The notes: generated by a model from the letters alone, not told the origin. A stretch of DNA of 64,000 bases from Streptomyces sp. TG1A-8 (GCF_030499535.1 NZ_JASTLB010000001.1:5642001-5706000); one strand, 5' to 3'. Positions 17,737-27,924 are shown, counted from the first letter of the stretch. Made by a program: numbers and translations.

Positions 17737-19224
17737 GTGGACGTGAGCGGCGGGAGCGGACAGCCGCGGTCCGGCAACGACGAGCCGGCCGAGCGTCCCA
17801 CGGACCCCACGACCGGCTCCACCGACCCGGCGCGCCCCGGCCGGCCCGCCCCCCGCGAGCCCGGAGCCGGCCGCCCGGAGCCGGAGTCCGGCCGTGAGAC
17901 CGGCGGCGGCACCCGCCCGGAGCCGGAGTCCGGCCACGGGACCGATGACAGCACCCGCCCGGAGGCGCGGACCGGTGGCCCCGGGGACGCCCCGCGGGGC
18001 GGCGCCGACGAGCACCGCTCCCTCGCGCACTCCAAGATGGCCAAGGGCGCGCCGCCGCAGCCGCGGCCCAAGGAGCCCGGCGGCGGTCTCCTCATGGGCC
18101 GCCCCTTCGGCGTGCCCGTGTACGTGGCGCCCAGCTGGTTCCTCGTCGCCGCCCTGATCACCTGGGTCTTCGGCGGCCAGCTCGACCGCGTCCTGCCCGA
18201 GCTGGGCGCCGCGCGCTACCTGGTCTCCCTGTTCTTCGCGGTCGCCTTCTACGCCTCCGTCCTCGTCCACGAGCTGGCCCACACCGTCGCCGCCCTCCGC
18301 TTCCGGCTCCCGGTCCGCCGCATCCAGCTCCAGTTCTTCGGCGGCGTCTCCGAGATCGAGAAGGAGGCCGAGACGCCCGGCCGGGAATTCGTCCTGGCCT
18401 TCGTCGGCCCCCTGCTCTCCCTCGTCCTCGCCGGCCTGTTCTACCTCGCGATGAAACCCGTCGAGCCCGCCACCGTGCCCGGCGTCCTGCTGGCCGGCCT
18501 GATGGTCTCCAACCTCATCGTCGCCGTCTTCAACCTGCTGCCCGGCCTCCCCCTGGACGGCGGCCGCATGCTCCGCGCCGTCGTCTGGAAGATCACCGGC
18601 CGGCCCATGAGCGGCACCGTCGCCGCCGCCTGGGTCGGCCGCGCCCTCGCCGTCTGCGTCCTGATCGGCCTGCCCCTGCTCAACCAGTCCGGCGGTTTCG
18701 GCGGCGACGGCCAGGACGTCAGCGGCATGGACACCGTCACCGACGCCCTGCTCGCCGCCATCCTCGCCGCGATCATCTGGACCGGTGCCGGCAACAGCCT
18801 GCGCATGGCCCGCCTGCGCGAGCACCTCCCCGAACTGCGGGCCCGCACGCTGACCCGGCGGGCCGTACCCGTCGAGGGCGACACCCCCCTGTCCGAGGCG
18901 CTGCGCCGCGCCAACGCCGCCGGCGCCCGCGCCCTGGTCGTCGTCGACGCCGACGGCACGCCCCTCTCCCTCGTCCGCGAGGCCGCCATCGTCGGCGTGC
19001 CCGAACACCGCCGCCCCTGGGTCGCCGTCAGCGGCCTCGCCCAGGACCTGACCGACGGCATGCGCGTCTCCGCGGAGCTGGCCGGCGAGGACCTGCTGGA
19101 CGCCCTGCGCGCCACCCCGGCGACCGAGTACCTCGTGGTCGAGGAGACCGGAGAGATCTACGGCGTCCTGTCCGCCGCCGACGTCGAACGCGCCTTCGTC
19201 AGGGCCATGGCCCGCCCCAGCTGA
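17737..19224 (+). CDS. site-2 protease (M50) with C-terminal CBS region
   Basis: 495 residues. The first 115 residues are a Pro/Glu/Gly-rich cytosolic extension. The membrane core has about six spans with the zinc site HELAH at 178-182 and the third ligand Asp274 in LPGLPLDGG, as in SpoIVFB-type site-2 proteases. A pair of CBS motifs follows the last span (about 370-490) and could bind a nucleotide and gate activity. Such proteases cut anchored anti-sigma factors or transcription factors inside the membrane; the substrate is unknown. GTG 17737 follows GAGGGG. It is divergent from the RecB-like gene. Confidence 0.9.
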   Translation: MDVSGGSGQPRSGNDEPAERPTDPTTGSTDPARPGRPAPREPGAGRPEPESGRETGGGTRPEPESGHGTDDSTRPEARTGGPGDAPRGGADEHRSLAHSKMAKGAPPQPRPKEPGGGLLMGRPFGVPVYVAPSWFLVAALITWVFGGQLDRVLPELGAARYLVSLFFAVAFYASVLVHELAHTVAALRFRLPVRRIQLQFFGGVSEIEKEAETPGREFVLAFVGPLLSLVLAGLFYLAMKPVEPATVPGVLLAGLMVSNLIVAVFNLLPGLPLDGGRMLRAVVWKITGRPMSGTVAAAWVGRALAVCVLIGLPLLNQSGGFGGDGQDVSGMDTVTDALLAAILAAIIWTGAGNSLRMARLREHLPELRARTLTRRAVPVEGDTPLSEALRRANAAGARALVVVDADGTPLSLVREAAIVGVPEHRRPWVAVSGLAQDLTDGMRVSAELAGEDLLDALRATPATEYLVVEETGEIYGVLSAADVERAFVRAMARPS

Positions 19225-19270
19225 CCACCGTCCTGCCGAAACGGTGGTCGGCGGCCCCCTCCGGTGCCGG

Positions 19271-19283
19271 TACGCTGGTCACA
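19271..19283 (+). promoter_or_regulatory. leaderless promoter of trmI
   Basis: TACGCT at 19271-19276 is six bases before the ATG at 19283 and there is no ribosome-binding site, so the message probably begins at the start codon. Confidence 0.55.
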
Positions 19284-20185
19284 TGTCCGAACCGACCGGT
19301 GCCGCCCGCAGGCGCGGGCCCTTCAAGGTCGGGGACCAGGTACAGCTGACCGACCCCAAGGGCCGCCACTACACGTTCACGCTCGAAGCCGGGAAGAACT
19401 TCCACACCCACAAGGGCTCCTTCCCGCACGACGAACTGATCGGCGCTCCCGAGGGCAGCGTTGTCCGCACCACCGGCAACGTCGCCTACCTCGCGCTGCG
19501 CCCCCTGCTCCCCGACTACGTCCTGTCCATGCCCCGCGGGGCGGCCGTCGTCTACCCGAAGGACGCGGGGCAGATCCTCGCCTTCGCCGACATCTTCCCC
19601 GGCGCCCGCGTCGTGGAGGCCGGCGTCGGCTCCGGCTCGCTCAGCAGCTTCCTGCTGCGCGCCATCGGCGACCAGGGCATGCTGCACTCCTACGAGCGCC
19701 GCGAGGACTTCGCCGACATCGCCCGGCAGAACGTCGAACGCTACTTCGGCGGCCCGCACCCCGCCTGGCAGCTCACCGTCGGCGACCTCCAGGACAACCT
19801 CTCCGACACCGACGTCGACCGCGTCGTCCTCGACATGCTCGCCCCCTGGGAATGCCTTGAAGCCGTCTCCAAGGCGCTCGTCCCCGGCGGCATCGTGTGC
19901 TGCTACGTCGCCACCACCACCCAGCTCGCCCGGACCGTCGAGTCCATCCGCGAGATCGGCTGCTTCAACGAGCCGACCGCCTGGGAGACGATGATCCGCA
20001 ACTGGCACATCGAGGGCCTGGCCGTCCGCCCCGACCACCGGATGATCGGCCACACCGGCTTCCTGCTCACCGCCCGCCGCCTCGCCGACGGCGTCGAGCC
20101 GCCCATGCGCCGCCGACGCCCCGCCAAGGGCGCCTACGGCGAGGACTACGCCGGACCCAACGCCGAGGGCGGCACCGGCCGCTGA
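19283..20185 (+). CDS. trmI: tRNA (adenine-58-N1)-methyltransferase TrmI
   Basis: 300 residues. TrmI puts a methyl group from S-adenosylmethionine on N1 of A58 in the T-loop of tRNA and acts as a tetramer. An N-terminal beta domain (about 10-85) is followed by a Rossmann methyltransferase fold; SAM motif I is VVEAGVGSGSLS near 110-122, and VVLDMLAPWE supplies the catalytic acidic region. The gene lies upstream of the proteasome ATPase gene, as its counterpart does in mycobacteria (Rv2118c). The ATG at 19283 is set by the -10 box six bases upstream. Confidence 0.93.
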   Translation: MSEPTGAARRRGPFKVGDQVQLTDPKGRHYTFTLEAGKNFHTHKGSFPHDELIGAPEGSVVRTTGNVAYLALRPLLPDYVLSMPRGAAVVYPKDAGQILAFADIFPGARVVEAGVGSGSLSSFLLRAIGDQGMLHSYERREDFADIARQNVERYFGGPHPAWQLTVGDLQDNLSDTDVDRVVLDMLAPWECLEAVSKALVPGGIVCCYVATTTQLARTVESIREIGCFNEPTAWETMIRNWHIEGLAVRPDHRMIGHTGFLLTARRLADGVEPPMRRRRPAKGAYGEDYAGPNAEGGTGR

Positions 20186-20202
20186 CCGGCACCGCACCCG
20201 CA

Positions 20203-20270
20203 CAACGCAAGGGCGCCGTTGCCCCGTTCCCGACCGAACCCGGGAACCCGGCAACGGCGCCCGCGCGTTG
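20203..20270 (+). terminator. long three-segment hairpin after trmI
   Basis: Nested perfect pairings (CAACGC/GCGTTG outer, GGGCGCCGTTGCC/GGCAACGGCGCCC middle, GTTCCCG/CGGGAAC inner) are joined by two-base symmetric internal loops, giving 26 pairs over 68 bases. It starts 18 bases after the trmI stop. Confidence 0.75.
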
Positions 20271-20406
20271 ACACGGCACCGGGATCCCCGAGGGGCCCCG
20301 TGTCCCGCACACATCCCGGACCGACCCCGCCGTTCCCCCGCACTGTGACGTGTGGCACCATGCTGGCCACCCCCCACCGGCACAGCCCTCACAGGAGACA
20401 CTCCTA

Positions 20407-20985
20407 GTGCAGCAATCCGCCGTTCCGGAGCTCGCCCACACACGTGCCCGGCCCATCCACTGGGTCGCCACCGCCACCGCGGTCGCCGGTGTGATAGCCC
20501 TGTCCTCCGTCGTCCAGCCCGGATCGGCCACGGCCGCCCAGAGCACCGCCGGCACCCCCGCCGCCCCCGCTCCCGCCGCGCCGCCGCCCAGCACGGCCGG
20601 CGTCCGCTTCCCCCTCGCCTGCGGACCGGTCGAGGCCGTCGTGGCGAGCACGGCAAGCGGAGACCTGGACGGCGACGGCAGGCCGGAAACGGTCGCCGTG
20701 GTCCACTGCGACGCCGCCATGGGCACCCCGCCCGACGGCGTCTACGTCCTCACCCGGGGCACCGACGGCGGCACGGCACGCCTCGTCGCCACCCTCGTCG
20801 ACCCGAAGGACCGGCTCACCGCCACCGGCGTCACCGTCCGTGCACGCGCCGTCTCCGCCACCCTGCTGGGCTACTCCTCGGCCGACGTGCCCAATTGCTG
20901 CCCCGACGTGAGGACCCCGGCCAAGTGGCAGTGGAACGGCACCGCGTTCGTCCGTTCCACCCCCGCCGGGGCCCACAGCGTCTGA
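20407..20985 (+). CDS. secreted protein of unknown function
   Basis: 192 residues. GTG 20407 has AGGAGA eight bases upstream. A hydrophobic segment at about 20-38 followed by ATAAQS looks like a signal peptide with cleavage near residue 45; a proline/alanine linker (about 48-60) leads to a domain of about 130 residues. That domain contains GDLDGDGRPE, a calcium-loop-like motif, and a vicinal CC in NCCPD. No family was recognised. It is convergent with the ferredoxin gene, 22 bases away. Confidence 0.7.
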   Translation: MQQSAVPELAHTRARPIHWVATATAVAGVIALSSVVQPGSATAAQSTAGTPAAPAPAAPPPSTAGVRFPLACGPVEAVVASTASGDLDGDGRPETVAVVHCDAAMGTPPDGVYVLTRGTDGGTARLVATLVDPKDRLTATGVTVRARAVSATLLGYSSADVPNCCPDVRTPAKWQWNGTAFVRSTPAGAHSV

Positions 20986-21007
20986 GCCGCCCCGCCCTGA
21001 CCGCTCC

Positions 21008-21304
21008 TCACCCCGCGTCCGGTCCGTACATCTCGGTCCCGTCCACCACCCGGCGCACGTGGATGCATTCGCCTGGGCACTCCTTGGCCGAGTCCACCAC
21101 GTCCGTCAGCAGCGGCAGCGGCACCGGCACCGCCGCCCCCGGGGCCTGCAGCAGTTCCTCGTCCGCGCCCTTCACGTAGGCCAGCCCGTCGATGTCCAGC
21201 TCGAACACCTCCGGCGCGTACTGGGCGCAGATGCCGTCGCCCGTACACAGGTCCTGGTCGATCCAGACCTCCAGCGCCTCGCCGTCCGGGGCCTCCTGCT
21301 GCAC
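21008..21304 (-). CDS. ferredoxin, probably 3Fe-4S type
   Basis: 98 residues. The cluster motif CTGDGIC near residues 18-24 has Asp in place of the second cysteine, and the last ligand lies in KECPGEC near 74-78, the usual pattern for a 3Fe-4S ferredoxin of cytochrome P450 systems. A 25-residue insert before the last ligand carries a proline-rich run. Start GTG 21304 is preferred because AGGAG lies eight bases upstream; GTG 21310 is too close to it. No P450 or reductase is adjacent, so the redox partner is unknown. Confidence 0.85.
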   Translation of the reverse strand: MQQEAPDGEALEVWIDQDLCTGDGICAQYAPEVFELDIDGLAYVKGADEELLQAPGAAVPVPLPLLTDVVDSAKECPGECIHVRRVVDGTEMYGPDAG

Positions 21305-21829
21305 GGTCACCTCTCCTGCCGTCGGTTCGCCGGACGGCGCCCCGGGCACGAAGACCAGCCGGGTCCGCTCCAGCGGCTGTTGGACACCCCCGACCCTACC
21401 CCCGCCCGGATTCCGGCCGGGTTCGACGACCAGGAGGTTTCCGCCCGCACCTGGGGGGTACGAGCGCTCGACCGGGGAAGGGAGCCCCGCCGGTCGCGAA
21501 CGAACGCTTCAGGCCACCCCGACCGTGACACCAGCCGGCCGGACCGTCGCTCTGCGTGAGGACCGCACGAGCGCCCTGTGGTGCGCCCGCGTACCGGCCG
21601 ACCGGTCCGGAACGGACAACTCCAGCCGCTTCCGAAGGGTTTCGACGCGCCGTCCCTGGAACAAGCGGCTTCCGAATCACGTTGAGTGGGTATCCCCTTC
21701 GGCGTGAGGGAGGGCGCACCGGGTGACCGACGACACACCTTGACAGTCTTTGTGATCTAGGGGTTTCAATCGACACCCACCCAGGTAGGGTCTGGAAGCG
21801 TCCAGCTCCCCTTGGAGGAGGTGAGGACC
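21305..21829. other. 525-base region between the ferredoxin gene and arc
   Basis: No gene is supported. On the minus strand TAGGGT (21398-21393) may serve the ferredoxin gene. On the plus strand TTGACA at 21740-21745 and TAGGGT at 21786-21791 lie before arc, the latter about 39 bases before its start, but they are not spaced as one promoter. Confidence 0.4.
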
Positions 21830-23596
21830 GTGGCAGCCCACGACGACGACATGAACCGCGGCATCCGCCCGGGACGAGGGTCCGACGACCCGACCGGGCA
21901 GATCGCCTACCTTGAGCAGGAGATCGCCGTCCTGCGACGCAAGCTCGCCGACTCTCCGCGACACACGAGGATTCTCGAAGAGCGGATCGTCGAGCTGCAG
22001 ACCAACCTGGCCGGCGTGTCCGCCCAGAACGAACGACTGGCCAACACGCTCCGTGAGGCCCGCGACCAGATCGTCGCCCTCAAGGAGGAGGTCGACCGGC
22101 TCGCCCAGCCGCCGGCCGGCTTCGGTGTCTTCCTGCAGGCGAACGAGGACGGCACCGCCGACATCTTCACCGGCGGCCGCAAGCTCCGGGTGAACGTCAG
22201 CCCCGGCGTCGAGCTCGACGAGCTCCGGCGCGGCCAGGAAGTCATGCTCAACGAAGCGCTCAACGTGGTCGAGGCCATGCAGTTCGAGCGCGTCGGCGAG
22301 ATCGTCACCCTCAAGGAGATCCTCGAGGACGGCGAGCGCGCCCTGGTGCTGGGCCACACCGACGAGGAACGGGTGGTGCGGCTCGCCGAGCCGCTGCTGG
22401 ACGTCACCATCCGCGCCGGCGACGCCCTGCTGCTCGAACCCCGCTCCGGCTACGTCTACGAGGTCGTGCCCAAGAGCGAGGTCGAGGAACTCGTCCTCGA
22501 AGAGGTGCCCGACATCGGCTACGAGCAGATCGGCGGCCTCGGCGGCCAGATCGAGGCCATCCGCGACGCGGTCGAGCTGCCGTACCTCTACCCCGACCTC
22601 TTCAAGGAGCACGAGCTGCGCCCGCCCAAGGGCGTCCTGCTCTACGGCCCCCCCGGCTGCGGCAAGACGCTCATCGCCAAGGCCGTCGCCAACTCGCTCG
22701 CCAAGAAGGTCGCCGAGGTCACCGGCCAGGCCGCCGGCAAGAGCTTCTTCCTCAACATCAAGGGTCCCGAGCTGCTCAACAAGTACGTCGGCGAGACCGA
22801 GCGGCAGATCCGCCTCGTCTTCCAGCGTGCGCGTGAGAAGGCCAGCGAGGGCACCCCCGTGATCGTCTTCTTCGACGAGATGGAGTCCCTCTTCCGCACC
22901 CGCGGCTCCGGCGTCAGCTCGGACGTGGAGAACACCATCGTCCCGCAGCTCCTCGCCGAGATCGACGGCGTCGAGGGCCTGCAGAACGTGGTCGTCATCG
23001 GCGCCTCCAACCGCGAGGACATGATCGACCCCGCCATCCTGCGCCCGGGCCGCCTCGACGTGAAGATCAAGATCGAGCGCCCGGACGCCGAAGCGGCCAA
23101 GGACATCTTCGGCAAGTACCTCACCGAGCGCCTCCCGCTCCACTCGGACGACCTCGGTGAGCACGGCGGCGACAAGGGCGCCACGGTCCAGAACATGATC
23201 CAGACCGCGGTTGAGCACATGTACGCCGAATCCGAGGAGAACCGCTTCCTGGAGGTCACCTACGCCAACGGCGACAAGGAAGTCCTCTACTTCAAGGACT
23301 TCAACTCCGGCGCCATGATCGAGAACATCGTCGGCCGCGCCAAGAAGATGGCGATCAAGGATTTCCTGGAGAAGGACCAGAAGGGCCTGCGCGTCTCCCA
23401 CCTGCTCCAGGCCTGCGTGGACGAATTCAAGGAGAACGAGGACCTCCCCAACACCACCAATCCCGACGACTGGGCCCGCATCTCCGGGAAGAAGGGCGAG
23501 CGGATCGTCTACATCCGCACCCTCATCACCGGAAAGCAGGGCGCCGACACCGGGCGCTCCATCGACACGGTGGCGAATACTGGTCAGTACCTGTAA
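21830..23596 (+). CDS. arc: proteasome-forming AAA ATPase (ARC/Mpa)
   Basis: 588 residues, the length expected for ARC. It forms a hexamer that recognises pupylated proteins through its N-terminal coiled coil (about 25-75), unfolds them and feeds them to the 20S core. Two OB-type subdomains (about 80-220) precede the AAA module with Walker A GPPGCGKT at 273-280 and Walker B FFDE (Asp349, Glu350). The C-terminus GQYL is the penultimate-Tyr motif that docks into the alpha ring. GTG 21830 is chosen with AGGAGG nine bases upstream. First gene of the Pup-proteasome locus. Confidence 0.96.
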   Translation: MAAHDDDMNRGIRPGRGSDDPTGQIAYLEQEIAVLRRKLADSPRHTRILEERIVELQTNLAGVSAQNERLANTLREARDQIVALKEEVDRLAQPPAGFGVFLQANEDGTADIFTGGRKLRVNVSPGVELDELRRGQEVMLNEALNVVEAMQFERVGEIVTLKEILEDGERALVLGHTDEERVVRLAEPLLDVTIRAGDALLLEPRSGYVYEVVPKSEVEELVLEEVPDIGYEQIGGLGGQIEAIRDAVELPYLYPDLFKEHELRPPKGVLLYGPPGCGKTLIAKAVANSLAKKVAEVTGQAAGKSFFLNIKGPELLNKYVGETERQIRLVFQRAREKASEGTPVIVFFDEMESLFRTRGSGVSSDVENTIVPQLLAEIDGVEGLQNVVVIGASNREDMIDPAILRPGRLDVKIKIERPDAEAAKDIFGKYLTERLPLHSDDLGEHGGDKGATVQNMIQTAVEHMYAESEENRFLEVTYANGDKEVLYFKDFNSGAMIENIVGRAKKMAIKDFLEKDQKGLRVSHLLQACVDEFKENEDLPNTTNPDDWARISGKKGERIVYIRTLITGKQGADTGRSIDTVANTGQYL

Positions 23597-23604
23597 AGGC
23601 AGGG

Positions 23605-23640
23605 CGGCTGCGGGTGCCCTCCACGGGGTACCCGCAGCCG
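23605..23640 (+). terminator. intrinsic terminator after arc
   Basis: An 11-bp stem CGGCTGCGGGT/ACCCGCAGCCG, continued by inner pairs, is followed by ACTGTTTTT. It is one of the few hairpins in the window with a real U-tract, and it separates arc from dop transcription. Confidence 0.85.
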
Positions 23641-23829
23641 ACTGTTTTTCTGGCCACGACCGGAGCAGGCAATGACGAAAATGATCTCCCCACCAGCACA
23701 AAGGCGTTCTAGGCTCTTTCCTACCGCCGAGTCGCGCAGTGCGGGGTCGGGCACCGCACACGCACCGGAGCGCCAGCGGTACTTGAGCGGCGTCCACGAC
23801 CGAGGGTGCCGCCGGGCAAGGAGGGCCGC

Positions 23830-25341
23830 ATGACCGTACGGCGAGTAATGGGCATCGAGACGGAGTACGGGATCTCCGTCCCCGGTCACCCGAACGCCAA
23901 TGCCATGCTCACCTCGTCCCAGATCGTCAACGCCTACGCGGCGGCGATGCACCGGGCCCGCCGGGCCCGCTGGGACTTCGAGGAGGAGAACCCGCTACGG
24001 GACGCGCGAGGCTTCGACCTCGCCCGAGAGGTCGCCGACGCCAGCCAGCTCACCGACGAGGACATCGGCCTCGCCAACGTGATCCTCACCAACGGCGCAC
24101 GCCTCTACGTCGACCACGCCCACCCCGAGTACAGCGCCCCCGAGGTCACCAACCCCCGTGACGCCGTCCTGTGGGACAAGGCCGGTGAACGCATCATGGC
24201 CGAGGCCGCCGAACGAGCCGCCCAGCTCCCCGGCGCCCAGCCCATCCACCTCTACAAGAACAACACCGACAACAAGGGCGCCTCCTACGGCACGCACGAG
24301 AACTACCTGATGAAGCGGGAGACCCCCTTCTCGGACATCGTGCGCCACCTCACGCCCTTCTTCGTCTCCCGCCAGGTCGTCACCGGGGCCGGCCGCGTAG
24401 GCATCGGCCAGGACGGCCACGAACACGGCTTCCAGCTCAGCCAGCGCGCCGACTACTTCGAAGTCGAGGTGGGCCTCGAGACCACCCTCAAGCGCCCCAT
24501 CATCAACACGCGCGACGAGCCGCACGCCGACGCCGAGAGATACCGCCGCCTCCACGTGATCATCGGCGACGCGAACCTCTCCGAGATCTCCACCTACCTC
24601 AAGGTGGGCACGACCGCCTTGGTCCTGTCCATGATCGAGGACGGCTTCATCGCCGTCGACCTGGCCGTCGACCAGCCCGTCCGCACCCTCCACCAGGTCT
24701 CCCACGACCCGTCGCTCAAGCGCCTGGTCGCGCTGCGCAGCGGCCGCACGCTCACCGCGGTCCAGTTGCAGATGGAGTACTACGAGCTCGCGCGCAAGTA
24801 CGTGGAGGAACGCTACGGCGCCGACGCCGACGACCAGACCAAGGACGTCCTGACCCGCTGGGAGGACACCCTCAACCGGCTGGAGAACGACCCCATGAGC
24901 CTGGCCGGCGAACTGGACTGGGTCGCCAAGCGCGAGCTGATGGAGGGCTACCGGCGCCGCGACGACCTCGACTGGGACGCCGCCCGCCTCCACCTGGTCG
25001 ACCTCCAGTACGCCGACGTACGGGCCGACAAGGGCCTGTACAACCGCCTGGCGGCCCGCGGGCGCATGAAGCGGCTCCTGGACGAGGCCGAGGTCGACAG
25101 GGCGCGCACGAAGCCTCCGGAGGACACGCGCGCCTATTTCCGGGGCCGCTGCCTGGAGCAGTACGCCGACGACGTGGCGGCGGCGAGCTGGGACTCCGTG
25201 ATCTTCGACCTGCCCGGCCGGGACTCACTGCAGCGCGTGCCAACCCTGGAACCGCTACGCGGAACGCGAAATCACGTCAAGGAGCTGCTGGACCGCTGCC
25301 GCACCGCGGGTGACCTGGTCAAGGTCCTGTCGGGCGGATGA
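23830..25341 (+). CDS. dop: Dop, depupylase/Pup deamidase
   Basis: 503 residues, glutamine-synthetase-like fold shared with PafA. Dop removes Pup from modified lysines and, in species whose Pup ends in Gln, deamidates it. Near the N-terminus GIETEYGIS supplies the nucleotide-site glutamates; [17 protein letters not shown] and [21 protein letters not shown] are family signatures. The 30-40 residue insertion near residue 45, known as the Dop loop, is present and separates it from PafA. Since this Pup ends in Glu, only depupylation is needed. ATG 23830 follows AAGGAGGG. It lies before pup. Confidence 0.95.
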   Translation: MTVRRVMGIETEYGISVPGHPNANAMLTSSQIVNAYAAAMHRARRARWDFEEENPLRDARGFDLAREVADASQLTDEDIGLANVILTNGARLYVDHAHPEYSAPEVTNPRDAVLWDKAGERIMAEAAERAAQLPGAQPIHLYKNNTDNKGASYGTHENYLMKRETPFSDIVRHLTPFFVSRQVVTGAGRVGIGQDGHEHGFQLSQRADYFEVEVGLETTLKRPIINTRDEPHADAERYRRLHVIIGDANLSEISTYLKVGTTALVLSMIEDGFIAVDLAVDQPVRTLHQVSHDPSLKRLVALRSGRTLTAVQLQMEYYELARKYVEERYGADADDQTKDVLTRWEDTLNRLENDPMSLAGELDWVAKRELMEGYRRRDDLDWDAARLHLVDLQYADVRADKGLYNRLAARGRMKRLLDEAEVDRARTKPPEDTRAYFRGRCLEQYADDVAAASWDSVIFDLPGRDSLQRVPTLEPLRGTRNHVKELLDRCRTAGDLVKVLSGG

Positions 25342-25367
25342 GTGCGACCTGCGGACACGCGTACCGG

Positions 25368-25403
25368 CCCGGGCGGGCGGGGTGGAAACCCCGCCCGCCC
25401 GGG
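25368..25403 (+). terminator. terminator hairpin 1 after dop
   Basis: A 15-bp perfect stem CCCGGGCGGGCGGGG/CCCCGCCCGCCCGGG with loop TGGAAA, 26 bases after the dop stop. Confidence 0.75.
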
Positions 25404-25415
25404 AATCATCGAGAC

Positions 25416-25446
25416 GGCCCCCGCACGTTGTGCGAAGTGCGGGGCC
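25416..25446 (+). terminator. hairpin 2 between dop and pup
   Basis: GGCCCCCGCAC pairs with GTGCGGGGCC with one bulged C and a 10-base loop. It follows hairpin 1 by 12 bases and ends 19 bases before the pup -10 box. Confidence 0.6.
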
Positions 25447-25464
25447 GATGTCGGACCCGGCTTG

Positions 25465-25470
25465 TAGGGT
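25465..25470 (+). promoter_or_regulatory. possible -10 box of pup
   Basis: TAGGGT lies 67 bases before the pup ATG and just after two terminator-like hairpins, so pup probably has its own promoter. Confidence 0.4.
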
Positions 25471-25537
25471 CTGATCATCACCAATCGGCAGACGCCGACC
25501 CGTCGATCCTGTCGGGCGAACTGAGCGGGGTGAGGTT

Positions 25538-25756
25538 ATGGCAACCAAGGACACCGACGGCGGCCAGCAGAAGGCCACACGCTCCACCGAGGAGGCCGAG
25601 GAGCAGGCGCAGGACGCGCAGGCGACCGAGGACCTCAAGGAGCGCCACGAGAAGCTGAGCGACGACGTGGACTCGGTCCTGGACGAGATCGACGACGTGC
25701 TTGAGGAGAACGCCGAGGATTTCGTGAGGTCGTTCGTACAAAAGGGCGGAGAGTAA
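25538..25756 (+). CDS. pup: prokaryotic ubiquitin-like protein Pup
   Basis: 72 residues, highly charged and expected to be disordered until it binds Arc. The central helix region LKERHEKLSDDVDSVLDEID is what the Arc coiled coil grips. The C-terminus is Gly-Gly-Glu, so the gamma-carboxylate that PafA links to target lysines is encoded directly and no deamidation is needed, in contrast to the GGQ of mycobacteria. GTGAGG stands upstream of ATG 25538. It is followed by a decayed gene and then prcB. Confidence 0.97.
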   Translation: MATKDTDGGQQKATRSTEEAEEQAQDAQATEDLKERHEKLSDDVDSVLDEIDDVLEENAEDFVRSFVQKGGE

Positions 25757-25784
25757 AAGCCCTCATACCGCTTCCACCTTCGAT

Positions 25785-26309
25785 GTGAAGGTGACAGGGG
25801 TGAGGGTGGCCGGTGGATCGAGCGGGAAGCGCTGCGGGAGGTGCGGGCGCGACCTGTCTTCCGCCGCCTGCGCGCGGGACGGGAACAGGCGTGGCGGTCC
25901 GCGGGCCCAGCACCGGGAGCGCGCGGCGCGGTACGGCGCCGCGCACTCCCGGCCCCGCAGGGGAGCGGGGCGAACAGGCCCGGAGAAGGCGGACCTCCCG
26001 GCCGGTCCCGCGCCGCACCGGGCGTGCGGCGGGGCCGAGCCGCACGGGGACGACGGGACCGTCCGGGGCGGCGGCACGGGATCACCGGGGCCGGGTGCGA
26101 CGGTCCGGCAGCCCCGCAGGCGTATGTGGATCACTGCCGTGGGACGGGTAGGGTCCGTGGCGTACTGTGCTTCAGCTGCAACGGCAACGCTGCACTGGGG
26201 CAGTTCTAACGATCAGCCCGAGGTCGTAAGGCGGGCTGCAGCATACGTGGAAGGAATCGCGTGGAAGCCAACACTCGTAGCACCGGGCGTCTACCAGCTG
26301 CCTTCCTGA
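25785..26309 (+). pseudogene. decayed recombination endonuclease VII-like (HNH) gene
   Basis: Three pieces in two frames keep the signature of the endonuclease VII family that other streptomycetes carry between pup and prcB. Frame A from about 25785 gives KRCGRCGRDLSSAACARDGN and later EKADLPAG, but later zinc-knuckle cysteines are lost. Frame B at about 26118-26209 gives the catalytic core VDHCRGTGRVRGVLCFSCNG and stops at 26209. Frame A resumes at about 26205-26309 with the normal tail [13 protein letters not shown]...[11 protein letters not shown]. At least two frameshifts and the loss of perhaps 50 residues before the core are needed. The tail overlaps the first 49 bases of prcB. Confidence 0.75.
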
Positions 26310-27106
26310 CGCCAGGATCCTCGTCGTTCATGGACTTCCTCTCCGAGCACCAGCCCGAGCTGCTGCCCGGCAACCGGCGGCTGCCGGCGACCCAGGGCGT
26401 GATCGAGGCGCCGCACGGGACGACCATCGTGGCCGTCACGTTCCCCGGGGGCGTGGTGCTCGCGGGTGACCGCCGGGCCACCATGGGCAACGTCATCGCC
26501 CAGCGGGACATCGAGAAGGTCTTCCCGGCGGACGAGTACTCGGCCGTCGGCATCGCCGGCACCGCCGGTCTCGCCGTGGAGATGGTCAAGCTCTTCCAGC
26601 TGGAGCTGGAGCACTTCGAGAAGGTCGAGGGCGCCCAGCTGTCGCTGGAGGGCAAGGCGAACCGGTTGTCGACCATGATCCGTTCCAACCTCGGCATGGC
26701 CATGCAGGGCCTGGCCGTGGTGCCCCTGTTCGCCGGGTACGACGTGGACCGGGAGAGGGGGCGCATCTTCTCCTACGACGTCACGGGCGGGCGCTCCGAG
26801 GAGCACAACTTCGCGGCGACGGGTTCCGGCTCGGTGTTCGCGCGCGGTGCGATGAAGAAGCTGTTCCGTGACGACCTGACCGAGGAGCAGGCCACGACCC
26901 TGGTGGTCCAGGCCCTGTACGACGCGGCCGACGACGACTCGGCGACCGGTGGTCCCGACGTCGCCCGCCGGATCTATCCGATCATCACCGTGATCACCGA
27001 GGACGGTTTCCGCCGGCTCACCGAGGACGAGGCGTCCGAGCTGTCCCGTGCGGTGCTGCAGCGGCGCCTGGAGGAGCCGGACGGCCCGAAGGCCGCCCTG
27101 CTCTGA
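26261..27106 (+). CDS. prcB: 20S proteasome beta subunit precursor
   Basis: 281 residues. The propeptide of 53 residues ends PHG, and the mature chain starts TTIVAV with catalytic Thr54. The lysine and aspartate that activate it (AGDRR and nearby residues) are present. Two beta rings form the proteolytic chamber. GTG 26261 has GGAAGGA seven bases upstream. The start lies inside the last 49 bases of the decayed endonuclease gene, so normal coupling to that gene may be lost. prcA follows after 61 bases. Confidence 0.96.
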   Translation: MEANTRSTGRLPAAFLTPGSSSFMDFLSEHQPELLPGNRRLPATQGVIEAPHGTTIVAVTFPGGVVLAGDRRATMGNVIAQRDIEKVFPADEYSAVGIAGTAGLAVEMVKLFQLELEHFEKVEGAQLSLEGKANRLSTMIRSNLGMAMQGLAVVPLFAGYDVDRERGRIFSYDVTGGRSEEHNFAATGSGSVFARGAMKKLFRDDLTEEQATTLVVQALYDAADDDSATGGPDVARRIYPIITVITEDGFRRLTEDEASELSRAVLQRRLEEPDGPKAALL

Positions 27107-27167
27107 GCGCGGGCCCGGTTCTTATCAAGGTGATCCAGTGACCATGACAGAAAGGGACGGATAACCG

Positions 27168-27905
27168 GTGTCGACGCCGTTCTATGTCTCACCCCAGCAG
27201 GCCATGGCCGACCGCGCGGAGTACGCGCGCAAGGGCATCGCCCGCGGTCGCAGCCTGGTCGTGCTGCAGTACGCCGACGGAATCGTGTTCGTCGGCGAGA
27301 ACCCGTCCCGCGCGCTGCACAAGTTCAGCGAGATCTACGACCGGATCGGCTTCGCCGCGGCCGGCAAGTACAACGAGTACGAGAACCTGCGGATCGGCGG
27401 GGTGCGGTACGCCGACCTGCGCGGGTACACCTACGACCGCGACGACGTGACCGCCCGCGGCCTGGCCAACGTCTACGCGCAGACGCTGGGCACGATCTTC
27501 TCGTCGGCGGCGGAGAAGCCGTACGAGGTGGAGCTGGTCGTCGCCGAGGTGGGGGAGACCCCCGAGGGCGACCAGATCTACCGGCTGCCGCACGACGGTT
27601 CCATCGTGGACGAGCACGGCTCGGTCGCGGTGGGCGGCAACGCGGAGCAGATCAGCGGCTTCCTGGACCAGCGCCACCAGGACGGCATGAGCCTGGCGGA
27701 GGCGCTGAAACTGGCCGTGCAGGCCCTGTCCCGGGACACCAACGGCAGTGAGCGGGAGATTCCCGCGGAGCGCCTGGAGGTCGCGGTGCTGGACCGCACG
27801 CGCCCGCAGAAGCGGAAGTTCAAGCGCATCGTCGGCCGGCAGCTGGCTCGCCTGCTGGAGGCGGGCGGCGCGTCCACGGAGGCGGAGAGCTCCGAGGAGG
27901 AGTGA
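27168..27905 (+). CDS. prcA: 20S proteasome alpha subunit
   Basis: 245 residues. The N-terminus [22 protein letters not shown] holds the gating residues and helix H0 of the alpha ring that opens when Arc docks. The fold matches the beta subunit but lacks the propeptide and nucleophile. The last 20 residues are acidic (ending AESSEEE) and probably flexible. GTG 27168 is the start by analogy with other PrcA proteins; the ribosome site AGGGACGG is fair. It is the last gene of the prcBA unit before a strong terminator. Confidence 0.95.
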   Translation: MSTPFYVSPQQAMADRAEYARKGIARGRSLVVLQYADGIVFVGENPSRALHKFSEIYDRIGFAAAGKYNEYENLRIGGVRYADLRGYTYDRDDVTARGLANVYAQTLGTIFSSAAEKPYEVELVVAEVGETPEGDQIYRLPHDGSIVDEHGSVAVGGNAEQISGFLDQRHQDGMSLAEALKLAVQALSRDTNGSEREIPAERLEVAVLDRTRPQKRKFKRIVGRQLARLLEAGGASTEAESSEEE

Positions 27906-27924
27906 TCCACCCGCCCGTTGCGCG

